Part shown: one piece after another, positions 36,010 to 43,667 of the stretch
Layout of the letters: every line of letters starts with the position of its first letter
Numbering within the stretch: the stretch's first letter is position 1
Source of the DNA: Diaphorobacter limosus
Lineage (GTDB): Bacteria > Pseudomonadota > Gammaproteobacteria > Burkholderiales > Burkholderiaceae_C
Assembly: GCF_033100095.1 (NCBI RefSeq)
Contig: NZ_CP136921.1
Span: forward strand, 2,574,501 to 2,638,500
Reading direction: 5' to 3'
Length of the DNA stretch: 64,000 bases
Translations under genes and position numbers: made by a program
Notes under the pieces: model-generated
Database searches by the model: none
What the model saw: the letters and a program-made list of their open reading frames with translations, nothing else
What the model was told of the DNA's origin: nothing

Positions 36010-36025
36010 CAAGGGTTAACCCTTG
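36010..36025. promoter_or_regulatory. CAAGGGTTAACCCTTG palindrome upstream of the CoA-transferase gene
   Basis: A perfect 16-base palindrome 101 bases before the start codon. TGTTAAAAT, a possible -10 box, follows it. It contains the AGGGTTAACCCT found at 11309-11320, with CTGGAG just upstream in both cases. A site at about -35 would fit a repressor or an overlapping activator. Confidence 0.5.
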
Positions 36026-36125
36026 CATGACTGTTAAAATTTGCTGTCTTTCTTACCAGCGGCCGCAGGCGCCCGCAGATGCCGCGCGCCGCGATTGTTT
36101 CTCTGGAGTGTGTGTGTCCCCAACG

Positions 36126-37661
36126 ATGTCTTCCCGTATCCAGCACCCGGGCCTGGCCCAGAAAATCATGAGCGCGTCGGATGCCGCGGCGCTGATTCCG
36201 GCCGGCGCCACCGTCGGCATGAGCGGCTTCACCGGCTCGGGCCACCCCAAGCTGGTGCCGCAGGCCCTGGCCCAGCGCATAGCGGCCGAGCATGCGGCGG
36301 GCAAGCCCTTTCAGGTGAATGTGTGGACGGGCGCCTCCACCGCGCCCGAGCTGGACGGCGCGCTGGCCAAGGTGGGCGGCATGCACCAGCGCCTGCCTTT
36401 CCAGTCCGACCCGCTATGCCGCAACAAGATCAACGCCGGCGAGCTGCATTACCTGGACATCCACCTGTCGCATGTGGCGCAGCAGGCCTGGTTCGGCTTT
36501 CTGGGCCGCATGGATGTGGCGGTGGTGGAGGTGCTGGGTATCTTGCCCGACGGGCGCCTGATCCCCTCGGCCGCCGTGGGCAACAACAAGACCTGGCTGG
36601 ATATTGCCGACAAGGTGATCCTGGAGGTCAACAGCCTGCCCCCGAAGGAGATGGAGGGCATGCATGACATCTACTACGGCACGGCCATTCCGCCGCGGCG
36701 CCAGCCCATCCACCTGACGCAGCCGATAGAGCGCATCGGCGAGCCCTATCTGCGCGTGGACCCAAACAAGGTGATCGCCGTGGTCGAGACGCACCACGGC
36801 GACCGCGACACGGCCTTTGCCCGGCCCGACGCGGTCAGCAACCAGATTGCGGCGCACATCATCGACTTTCTGGCGCATGAGGTGAAGCTGGGCCGCCTGC
36901 CCAAGGCCATGCTGCCGCTGCAGTCGGGCGTGGGCAATGTGGCCAATGCCGTGCTGGCCGGGCTGCTGGACGGCCCGTTCGAGGACTTGCTGGGCTTTAC
37001 CGAGGTGCTGCAGGACGGCATGCTGGAGCTGATCAAGCGAGGCAAGATGGCGGCCGCCTCGGCCACCGCCATATCCCTGAGCCGCGAGGCGCTCAAGGAC
37101 TTCACCGACAACATTGACTTTTACCGCCAGCGCATCGTGCTGCGCCCGCAGGAGATCAGCAACCACCCGGAGCTGGTGCGCCGCCTGGGCGTGATCGCCA
37201 TGAACGCCATGATCGAGGCCGACATCTACGGCAACGTGAACAGCACGCACATCATGGGCAGCGGCATGATGAACGGCATAGGCGGCTCGGGCGACTACGC
37301 GCGCAACGGCTACCTGTCGTTCTTTGTCACGCCCTCGGTGGCCAAGGGCGGCGACGTGAGCTGCATCGTGCCCATGGTCTCGCATGTGGACCACACCGAG
37401 CACGACACGCAGATCATCGTCACCGAGCAGGGCCTGGCCGACCTGCGCGGCCTGTCGCCGCGCCAGCGCGCGCAGGTCATCATCGACAAATGCGCCCACC
37501 CGGACTGGCGCCCCATGCTGCAGGACTACTTCGACCGCGCGCGCCGCCAGGGCGCGCAGCACACGCCGCACCTGCTCAGCGAGGCGCTTAGCTGGCACCA
37601 GCGCTGCCTGGAGACCGGCAGCATGCGCGCCACCGAGGACGAGCTGGCGGCTGTCGCCTAA
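36126..37661 (+). CDS. acetyl-CoA hydrolase / succinate:acetate CoA-transferase family protein
   Basis: A 511-residue CoA-transferase of the Cat1/AarC/Ach1 group. N-terminal GMSGFTGSGHPKLVP and LGILPDGRLIPSAAVGNNKT are family-typical. The segment LLGFTEVLQDGMLELI contains the Glu expected to form the CoA thioester. MGSGMMNGIGGSGDYARNG and EQGLADLRGLSPRQRA follow in the C-terminal half. It exchanges CoA between acetyl-CoA and succinate or hydrolyses acetyl-CoA, linking acetate and the TCA cycle. The ATG at 36126 gives the family N-terminus; no clear ribosome site is visible. Confidence 0.9.
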   Translation: MSSRIQHPGLAQKIMSASDAAALIPAGATVGMSGFTGSGHPKLVPQALAQRIAAEHAAGKPFQVNVWTGASTAPELDGALAKVGGMHQRLPFQSDPLCRNKINAGELHYLDIHLSHVAQQAWFGFLGRMDVAVVEVLGILPDGRLIPSAAVGNNKTWLDIADKVILEVNSLPPKEMEGMHDIYYGTAIPPRRQPIHLTQPIERIGEPYLRVDPNKVIAVVETHHGDRDTAFARPDAVSNQIAAHIIDFLAHEVKLGRLPKAMLPLQSGVGNVANAVLAGLLDGPFEDLLGFTEVLQDGMLELIKRGKMAAASATAISLSREALKDFTDNIDFYRQRIVLRPQEISNHPELVRRLGVIAMNAMIEADIYGNVNSTHIMGSGMMNGIGGSGDYARNGYLSFFVTPSVAKGGDVSCIVPMVSHVDHTEHDTQIIVTEQGLADLRGLSPRQRAQVIIDKCAHPDWRPMLQDYFDRARRQGAQHTPHLLSEALSWHQRCLETGSMRATEDELAAVA

Positions 37662-37724
37662 GCGCTGCAGGGGCGAACCACAGTGGGCATGATGCAGGCT
37701 TTGCAACCCACATTGCCTTGCACC

Positions 37725-38147
37725 ATGCCGATCTGGAAAAAACCCCTGACCCTTGAACTGCTGCACAGTGCCCATGCCAACACAGCCATAGCGCACCTGG
37801 GCATAGAGATCACCGAGATTGGTGATGACTTTCTGCGCGGCCGGGTGCCGGTGGACGAGCGCACGCGCCAGCCCTATGGCCTGCTGCATGGCGGCGTGAG
37901 CGTGGTGCTGGCCGAGACCCTGGGGTCGATGGGCGCCTTCTATTCCTGCCCGGCAGGCCAGCGCGCCGTGGGCCTGGACATCAACGCCAACCACCTGCGC
38001 GCCGCCACCAGCGGCTGGGTCACGGGCACGGCGCGGCCGGTGCACATCGGCAGGACCACCCAGGTCTGGCAGATCGACATGGTGAACGACGAGGGACAGC
38101 TGACCTGCGTCTCGCGCATCACCATGGCGGTGCTGGCGCCGAAATAA
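37725..38147 (+). CDS. hotdog-fold thioesterase (PaaI/EntH-like)
   Basis: A 140-residue acyl-CoA thioesterase of usual length. The hotdog core carries PYGLLHGGVSVVLAETLGSM, where the GLLHGG helix and Glu are the catalytic site of the YdiI/EntH group, and the strand GLDINANHLRAATSGWVTGT. It releases CoA from aryl- or acyl-CoA, often as a proofreading or detoxifying enzyme. The start at 37725 (MPIWKKPLTL) matches the family. It follows the CoA-transferase gene by 63 bases on the same strand, so the two may be co-transcribed. Confidence 0.9.
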   Translation: MPIWKKPLTLELLHSAHANTAIAHLGIEITEIGDDFLRGRVPVDERTRQPYGLLHGGVSVVLAETLGSMGAFYSCPAGQRAVGLDINANHLRAATSGWVTGTARPVHIGRTTQVWQIDMVNDEGQLTCVSRITMAVLAPK

Positions 38148-38370
38148 AGAACAACCCCCTGAGCGGCTGCGCCGCTGGCCTAGCTTGCGTCAGGTTCAAG
38201 TCGAATTGGTCTGATTAGGCACATACCTCAGACTGTGCCGCGAGCCCTCACCCCAACCCTCTCCCAGAGGGAGAGGGAGTAAAGCCGGCGCAACCGGTCG
38301 CGCTCGCCCCTTTGGGGAGAGGGAGGGGTGAGGGGCCTCTGCGATATGTGCATAGGCAGGCGAATTGGCC
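38148..38370. repeat. repeat-filled convergent intergenic region
   Basis: The 256-base gap between the thioesterase and adenosyltransferase genes holds only repeats. ACAACCCCCTGAGCGGCTGC at the left is a partial copy of the element at 318-425. CTCTCCC-type copy 2 (38242-38337) pairs CCTCACCCCAACCCTCTCCC with GGGAGAGGGAGGGGTGAGGG-like sequence on the right. The short repeat copy 6 follows. I see no reading frame of interest. Confidence 0.6.
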
Positions 38371-38408
38371 TGCAGCGCTTATCAATCAAGCGTCAACAGC
38401 TATTTATT
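38371..38408. repeat. dispersed short repeat, copy 6
   Basis: TGCAGCGCTTATCAATCAAG, then CGTCAACAGCTATTTATT. The TAA stop of the adenosyltransferase (38404-38406, minus strand) is inside the element. Confidence 0.55.
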
Positions 38409-38973
38409 CAGTAGCATTCTGCCGCGCCAGGCGCTCGCTCTTCCAGTACACCTCGCTGCCGGCATCGAGCCGGTTGAGTACGCGCGAGAGCACGAACAGC
38501 AGGTCTGAGAGGCGGTTCAGGTACTGGCGCGGCGCAGCGCGCATGGCCTCGCCCTCCTGCAGCGCCACCACGGCGCGCTCGGCGCGGCGCGCCACCGTGC
38601 GGCAGACATGGGCCTGGCAGGCAGCGCGCGTACCGGCGGGCAGGATGAATTCCTGCAGGCGCGGCAGCTCGGCGTTGTAGCGCGCCAGGGCGTTGTCCAG
38701 CTGCAGCAGGCCGTCGTCCTTGAGCAGCTCATAGCCGGGCATGGACAGCTCGCCCCCTAAGTTGAACAGCTGGTGCTGCACGTCGATGAGCAGCTCGCGC
38801 ATGTCGGCTGGCAGGCTCTCGCACAGCAGCAGGCCGATGTGCGAATTCAGCTCATCCACATCCCCCATGGCGTGCGGGCGGCCGCTGGCCTTGGATACGC
38901 GCGTGTTGTCGCCCAGGCCGGTGGTGCCGTCGTCACCGGTGCGTGTGGCGATCTGTGTCAGTCTGTTTCCCAT
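38404..38973 (-). CDS. cob(I)alamin adenosyltransferase, PduO type
   Basis: A 189-residue enzyme that transfers adenosyl from ATP to cob(I)alamin to make adenosylcobalamin. The ATP-binding N-terminus TRTGDDGTTGLGDNTRVSKA and the core FILPAGTRAACQAHVCRTVA with RRAERAVVAL are diagnostic of the PduO/ACA group. The C-terminal helix is SDLLFVLSRVLNR. It supplies coenzyme B12 to enzymes such as methylmalonyl-CoA mutase, not to MetH, which uses methylcobalamin. I found no B12 riboswitch upstream. Confidence 0.94.
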   Translation of the reverse strand: MGNRLTQIATRTGDDGTTGLGDNTRVSKASGRPHAMGDVDELNSHIGLLLCESLPADMRELLIDVQHQLFNLGGELSMPGYELLKDDGLLQLDNALARYNAELPRLQEFILPAGTRAACQAHVCRTVARRAERAVVALQEGEAMRAAPRQYLNRLSDLLFVLSRVLNRLDAGSEVYWKSERLARQNATE

Positions 38974-39128
38974 GGCGCATTCCTTCAGTTTCGGGGTCGA
39001 AACGGCGATTGTGCGTTACACCTGCCGACCAATTGTTGAGCAGGGCAACAGCGGGAAAAATTGCTGGCCTGGTCTTTTTTGCTGCGGTGCAATGCGGCCC
39101 TGTTCAACTCTTGCCGGAGACCGAATCG

Positions 39129-39356
39129 ATGCCGACAACACAGCAGCGACGCCCCATCTCCCCGTTCGACGCACGCAGCGTGATGCTGTTCGCAGCCCTT
39201 ACCATGGGCGGTGCGTTGGCACAGGCCCAGACCTCATCCACGCCGGCAGCGCAGTCCAAGCACCAGGCCAGCCGCAGCCCCGCACCCACCGGGCTCAAGC
39301 TCATCATCGGGAGCAGCGCCCGCGGCGCAGAAGCCTCGTTGAAGCGCCCTGCCTGA
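39129..39356 (+). CDS. 75-residue putative exported protein, unknown function
   Basis: A short frame starting MPTTQQRRPISPFDARSVML. A hydrophobic signal-like segment (VMLFAALTMGGALAQAQ, about residues 18-34) precedes a Ser/Pro/Ala-rich low-complexity tail. A strong terminator 23 bases past the stop supports expression of something here. The start is uncertain, as only a weak GGAG lies upstream (39117). No family is recognised. Confidence 0.45.
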   Translation: MPTTQQRRPISPFDARSVMLFAALTMGGALAQAQTSSTPAAQSKHQASRSPAPTGLKLIIGSSARGAEASLKRPA

Positions 39357-39379
39357 GCGCCAGGCGCCAGGCACCTTCC

Positions 39380-39420
39380 CCCGCCAAGGCTGTACTCCAG
39401 GGCCTTGGCGGGCTTTTTTT
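39380..39420 (+). terminator. intrinsic terminator
   Basis: A 10-base stem CCCGCCAAGG / CCTTGGCGGG with a 13-base loop, followed by CTTTTTTT. Confidence 0.88.
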
Positions 39421-39485
39421 GCCTGCGCCTTGGGCGGTGGCTCAACTTTTAGAATGAGCGCTTCCATCCAGCCCGTCGCAGCCCC

Positions 39486-40898
39486 ATGAACGCCCCCGCC
39501 CATACCACCCAACTGCTTGCCCGCCCCGTGCCTCAGGCCCTGCTGGATGCGTTGTCCCAGCGCTTTGGCACGCAATATTCCAGCGCCCTGGCCGTGCGCG
39601 CACAGCATGGACGCGACGAGGGCTCCATCGAAGCACCACCGCCGGCCGCCGTGGTCTTTGCCGAGAGCCGGCAGGACGTGCAGGATGCCGTGCGCCTGGC
39701 CGCGCAGCACGCCGTGCCGGTGATCGCCTACGCCGCCGGCTCCTCGCTCGAAGGCCATCTGCTGGCCGTGCAGGGCGGCATCAGCATCGACGTGAACCGC
39801 ATGAACCGCGTGCTGAGCATCGATGCCGATGACCTCACGGTCACCGTGCAGCCCGGCATCACGCGCAAGCAGCTCAACGAGGCCATCAAGGACAGGGGCC
39901 TGTTCTTCCCCATAGACCCGGGCGCGGACGCCAGCATGGGCGGCATGGCCGCCACGCGCGCCAGCGGCACGAATGCCGTGCGCTACGGCACGATGCGCGA
40001 GAACGTGCTGGCGCTGGAGGTGGTGACGGCCAGCGGCGAGGCGATACGCACCGGCACGCGCGCCAAGAAGAGCAGCGCCGGCTACGACCTGACGCGCCTG
40101 ATGGTGGGCAGCGAGGGCACGCTGGGCATCTTTACCGAGGTCACGCTGCGCCTGTACCCGCTGCCCGAGGCGGTGAGCGCGGCCATCTGCTCCTTCCCCA
40201 GCATCGAGGCCGCGGTGCGCACGGTGATACAGACCATTCAGCTGGGCGTGCCCATCGCTCGCGTGGAGCTGATCGACGCCAACAGCGTGCGCATGGTCAA
40301 CGCCCACAGCAAGCTGGATCTGCGCGAGGAGCCGATGCTGCTGATGGAGTTCCACGGCTCGCCCAGCGGTGTGCGCGAGCAGGCCGAGACGGTGCAGGCA
40401 CTGGCCAGCGAGCATGGCGGCCAGGCCTTCGAGTGGGCCAGCACGCCCGAGGAGCGCACGCGCCTGTGGACGGCGCGGCACAACGCCTACTTTGCCGCGG
40501 TGCAAAGCCGCCCCGGCTGCCGCGCCATCAGTACCGACACCTGCGTGCCCATCAGCCGCCTGGCCGACTGCCTGCTCGACTCCGTGGCCGAGGCCGACGC
40601 CAGCGGCATCCCCTACTTCCTGGTCGGCCATGTGGGCGACGGCAACTTCCACTTCGGCTACCTGATCGACCCCAACGACGTCGGCGAACGCGAACGCGCC
40701 GAGCGGCTCAACCACCAACTGGTGACGCGCGCCCTGGCCATGGGCGGCACCTGCACGGGCGAGCATGGCGTGGGCATCCACAAGATGGGCTTTTTGCTGG
40801 ACGAGGCCGGCGCCGGCGCGGTGGACATGATGCGCGCGATCAAGCGCGCGCTCGACCCGCAGAACATCCTCAATCCAGGGAAGATCTTTACGCTGTGA
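39486..40898 (+). CDS. FAD-binding oxidoreductase (D-lactate dehydrogenase / glycolate oxidase GlcD group)
   Basis: A 470-residue flavoprotein of the PCMH-type FAD family. The FAD-binding segment VIAYAAGSSLEGHLLAVQGG, then PGADASMGGMAATRASGTNA and LMVGSEGTLGIFTEVTLRLY, is as in D-lactate and glycolate dehydrogenases. The C-terminus HVGDGNFHFGYLID and GTCTGEHGVGIHKMGFL carries the metal-binding histidines. It oxidises a 2-hydroxy acid, probably D-lactate, and passes electrons to the respiratory chain. A small fragment matching its residues 270-289 lies 860 bases downstream. It is preceded by a terminator and stands alone. Confidence 0.9.
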   Translation: MNAPAHTTQLLARPVPQALLDALSQRFGTQYSSALAVRAQHGRDEGSIEAPPPAAVVFAESRQDVQDAVRLAAQHAVPVIAYAAGSSLEGHLLAVQGGISIDVNRMNRVLSIDADDLTVTVQPGITRKQLNEAIKDRGLFFPIDPGADASMGGMAATRASGTNAVRYGTMRENVLALEVVTASGEAIRTGTRAKKSSAGYDLTRLMVGSEGTLGIFTEVTLRLYPLPEAVSAAICSFPSIEAAVRTVIQTIQLGVPIARVELIDANSVRMVNAHSKLDLREEPMLLMEFHGSPSGVREQAETVQALASEHGGQAFEWASTPEERTRLWTARHNAYFAAVQSRPGCRAISTDTCVPISRLADCLLDSVAEADASGIPYFLVGHVGDGNFHFGYLIDPNDVGERERAERLNHQLVTRALAMGGTCTGEHGVGIHKMGFLLDEAGAGAVDMMRAIKRALDPQNILNPGKIFTL

Positions 40899-40919
40899 CG
40901 CCTGCCTGCCCTACTCCCG

Positions 40920-41645
40920 CTACGGCAGGAAGGCGGGGGTCAAAAGGCGCAGGCCGATGGAAAACCAACGCTCGCGCAGGTGCGTGCCATTGCGATTTCC
41001 ATAGGTGGCATCGAGCTGCACGCGATCGGGCACCAGCGAATAGCGCAGCCCCAGCTGATGCATGGGGCGGCCCTGGTTCTGGCCAAAGGTCTCGGCCAGC
41101 AGCCAGGCTCTGGCGCTCAGCTGGATCTCCGTCCCCAGGCCCCAGGTCAGACGATCACGCCGAGCCGCCCCATCGCGCAGCCAGCCGACATTGGCATGCA
41201 CCTGCAAGGCGTCATCGCGCAGTGAGAAGCTGACCGGCGCATAGGCGTACCAATCGCGTCGTGCGGCTGCTTGTGGATGGCCCACGCTGCCGGCCGCCAG
41301 GGCCAGGCCCCAGCCATTGGCTTGCAGGGGCCGCAATACCATCTTGCCCTGCAGCACCACATCGGTGGTCTGGCTGTGCCCATGGGCATTGGTGCGCGTG
41401 CTGCCCAGGGCCAGCTCCAGATTGCCGGTGATATTGCAGGCCGGCTGCATCGAATACTCGGTACTGCCCCGGCGGCCCGTGGCCCAGCTCTCCACCTGGC
41501 AGGCCCTGGCATCGACGATGCGTGCATCGTCGGTGACCATGGGGCTGGCGGCATGGCTCGGGGTGGCAACCGCCCCCAGCATGGTCAGGCCCAGGCAGGC
41601 AAGGTAACGCGCCGGCATGCGCGGCGCGGGAATGTAAAAGTGCAT
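40920..41645 (-). CDS. putative exported outer-membrane-type beta protein, unknown function
   Basis: A 241-residue protein. The signal peptide is MPARYLACLGLTMLGAVATP, cleaved near SHA-ASPM. The start is either the ATG ending at 41645 or the one at 41618, and both keep the signal. The mature part is rich in alternating strands (WGLALAAGSVGHP, LTWGLGTEIQLSARAWLLAE, RWFSIGLRLLTPAFLP). It ends in a hydrophobic strand, like a small beta-barrel. Its only two cysteines (ARACQVES, QPACNITG) might form one disulphide. It is convergent with the FAD oxidase gene. Confidence 0.7.
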   Translation of the reverse strand: MHFYIPAPRMPARYLACLGLTMLGAVATPSHAASPMVTDDARIVDARACQVESWATGRRGSTEYSMQPACNITGNLELALGSTRTNAHGHSQTTDVVLQGKMVLRPLQANGWGLALAAGSVGHPQAAARRDWYAYAPVSFSLRDDALQVHANVGWLRDGAARRDRLTWGLGTEIQLSARAWLLAETFGQNQGRPMHQLGLRYSLVPDRVQLDATYGNRNGTHLRERWFSIGLRLLTPAFLP

Positions 41646-41758
41646 GGTCAGCAGCAGAGGGGCCGGATGATCTTGCGCCCACCCGGCCCGGCGGTGGCAC
41701 AAGGCCCGGCGATTGTAGGCAAGGCCTGCTTCACGCCATCTGCACCCGCCGCGCCGCC

Positions 41759-41817
41759 ATGCGCATGGTCAACGCCCACAGCCGCCTCGCGCTGCGCGAG
41801 GAGCCCATGCTGCTCAC
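41759..41817 (+). pseudogene. remnant of an FAD-oxidase paralogue
   Basis: In plus frame this reads MRMVNAHSRLALREEPMLL. It matches RMVNAHSKLDLREEPMLLM of the intact oxidase (nucleotides 40292-40348) with only two differences over 18 positions, and the DNA is similarly close. It sits between two minus-strand genes and has no flanking homologous frame that I can see. Confidence 0.6.
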
Positions 41818-41832
41818 TGTAGACGCGGGCGC

Positions 41833-42291
41833 TCAGGGGCGCGCCAGCGGGTAGCGCGGCGCCACCCCCTCACCCGGAACATGCAACAGATTGACCACGC
41901 CGATCACGTCGTCCACCAGCCCCACGGCTTGTTCCAGCGCGCGGCCCTGCTCCACCGAGCGCACGCAGCCCGTCAGCGTGACTATGCGCCGCTGGCCCAG
42001 CACCCAGACGCTGGTGTCATCGAAGCGCCCGTCCTCGCGTATGAACTGGCGCACGCGCGGGACGATCTCTGCGTCGTACAGGTAGGAGTTGGGCAACCGG
42101 CAACGACCCGAGCGATAGCAGCTGCCGCCATGCTGGGCGCGTTCATGAGCCAGCTCGCGCACCTCCTGCGCGCTGTAGAGCGGTCCCTCGGGCACGGGGC
42201 AACCGGGCATGGCGGCCGTGGCCTGGACGAAGGGGTCGTCAAAGGCATTGCTGCGCGGCTGGGCGTCCACAGCCGCCGCCAGCGACAGCAA
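41833..42291 (-). CDS. BON-domain protein with damaged N-terminus
   Basis: A frame of about 152 residues whose last 85 residues form a BON domain (RVRQFIREDGRFDDTSVWVL, then QRRIVTLTGCVRSVEQGRAL, then VDDVIGVVNLLHV). BON proteins are usually exported and bind membranes. The frame has no ATG start: a stop lies just upstream and only TTG at 42289-42291 or later codons are available. A signal-peptide tail is left (LLSLAAAVDAQ). An ATG sits one base out of frame at 42301 (minus). It looks like a 5' truncation or frameshift next to a repeat. Confidence 0.6.
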   Translation of the reverse strand: MLSLAAAVDAQPRSNAFDDPFVQATAAMPGCPVPEGPLYSAQEVRELAHERAQHGGSCYRSGRCRLPNSYLYDAEIVPRVRQFIREDGRFDDTSVWVLGQRRIVTLTGCVRSVEQGRALEQAVGLVDDVIGVVNLLHVPGEGVAPRYPLARP

Positions 42292-42320
42292 AACAAGGCA
42301 TTAAAATCGGCCGCATCGCC

Positions 42321-42357
42321 CTAACATAAAGCGCAATAAGCTACTATTTATATAGTA
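42321..42357. repeat. dispersed short repeat, copy 7
   Basis: CTAACATAAAGCGCAATAAG then CTACTATTTATATAGTA, between the damaged BON frame and the MFS gene. It ends four bases before the MFS stop codon. Confidence 0.5.
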
Positions 42358-42360
42358 AAA

Positions 42361-43620
42361 CTAAGCTGCGGCCGCCGCGGGCCGCGACCGCGCCGCCACA
42401 TCCGCCCCCACAAAGCCCGCCGACACCACGCCCAGCACCAGGGCCAGCGCCGAGCCGTAGAAGATGCTGGAATTCATCTGCGCGTCCAGCATGGCGCCAA
42501 AAATGGGCGCGGCGATGGAAAAGCCCAGATCCAGGCCCGAGTACACGGTGCCGTAGACGCGCCCGGTGGCGCCCGGCGGGGCGGCGCGCTTGATGAGCAT
42601 GTCGCGCGACGGGCCGGCGATGCCTATGCCCATGCCGGCCAGCGCGGCCACGGCCAACGCCAGCATGCCGGGCAGCACGCCCAGGCCCACCAGCGTGAGC
42701 AGCAGGGCCGAGGCCAGCAGGCAGACGCTGATGGTCTTCTCCAGCCGCTCCACGCGGCCCACCAGGAAGCCGCCGATCACCATGCCCATGGCGCCGCACA
42801 GCATGTAGCCGGTGACCACCATGGTGGTGAGCGACAGGGGAATGCCATACATGTTCTGCAGCGACGGGGCGGCAAAGCTCTGGATGGCGCTGAGCGAGCA
42901 GGTGCTCCAGAAGAAGAACGAGAAGCACAGCCACACAGCCGGCAGCTTCAGGAAGGCCATGGGGTGCTCGGGGACTGCGGCCGCTCCCTTGGCGCCGTGG
43001 TGCGCCCAACTGCCCTGGCGGTCGTCGAGTGCGTCGCGGTTCCACACCATGATGGCCAGCACCAGCAGCGCCAGCGCCGCGCCAGCCAGACAGGCCACGC
43101 GCCAGGAGCCGCTGGCCGTGGCAATGCCGGCCATGAACACCGGCGCCGTGGCCCAGCCCAGGTTGCCCGAGATGCCATGCACCGAGAAGCCATGGCCCAA
43201 GCGCTGGGGCGACACGCGCTTGTTGAGAATGGTGAAGTCCACCGGGTGAAACGGCGCATTACCCAGACCGGCCAGCACCGCCGCGACCACCAGGCCGGCG
43301 TAGCCGCCAGCCGTCCCCGCCACCAGGCCGGCGGCGACAAAGCACGCCAGGGCGGCGAACAGCACCGGGCGCGCGCCCACCTTGTCCACCAGAAAGCCGG
43401 CCATGGCCTGACCGGTGCCCGAGACCACGAAGAACACCGACAGCAGCAGGCCCAGCTCGGAATAGCTGAAGCCGAAATCCGCTATCAGGAACGGAAACAG
43501 CGGCGGCAGCAGCATGTGAAAGAAATGCGAGGAGCCATGCGCCAGGCCGATCAGGCCTATGGTGCGCGCGTCCTGGCGCAGGGTGGGGGTAGCGGTCGTC
43601 ATGGCCATGATGGTAGTCAT
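42361..43620 (-). CDS. MFS transporter (Fsr/sugar-efflux-like)
   Basis: A 419-residue, 12-helix transporter. It has the MFS loop GFLVDKVGARPVLFAALACF between helices 2 and 3, and FHPVDFTILNKRVSPQRLGH in the 4-5 region, as in fosmidomycin-resistance-like proteins. IGGFLVGRVERLEKTIS repeats the loop in the second half. It probably exports a drug or metabolite. The start MTTIMAMTT could be any of three ATG codons (43620, 43608, 43602). It is divergent from an AraC gene that is its likely regulator, with 47 bases between starts. Confidence 0.88.
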   Translation of the reverse strand: MTTIMAMTTATPTLRQDARTIGLIGLAHGSSHFFHMLLPPLFPFLIADFGFSYSELGLLLSVFFVVSGTGQAMAGFLVDKVGARPVLFAALACFVAAGLVAGTAGGYAGLVVAAVLAGLGNAPFHPVDFTILNKRVSPQRLGHGFSVHGISGNLGWATAPVFMAGIATASGSWRVACLAGAALALLVLAIMVWNRDALDDRQGSWAHHGAKGAAAVPEHPMAFLKLPAVWLCFSFFFWSTCSLSAIQSFAAPSLQNMYGIPLSLTTMVVTGYMLCGAMGMVIGGFLVGRVERLEKTISVCLLASALLLTLVGLGVLPGMLALAVAALAGMGIGIAGPSRDMLIKRAAPPGATGRVYGTVYSGLDLGFSIAAPIFGAMLDAQMNSSIFYGSALALVLGVVSAGFVGADVAARSRPAAAAA

Positions 43621-43667
43621 GCCGGCGACGGCCGATATACGATAGCCGGCCAATTGCTGTCGCAAAC

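Noticed and set aside
38974..39128. Cobalamin riboswitch upstream of the adenosyltransferase gene
   Set aside because: I found no B12-box-like sequence or expected folding pattern in this short gap.
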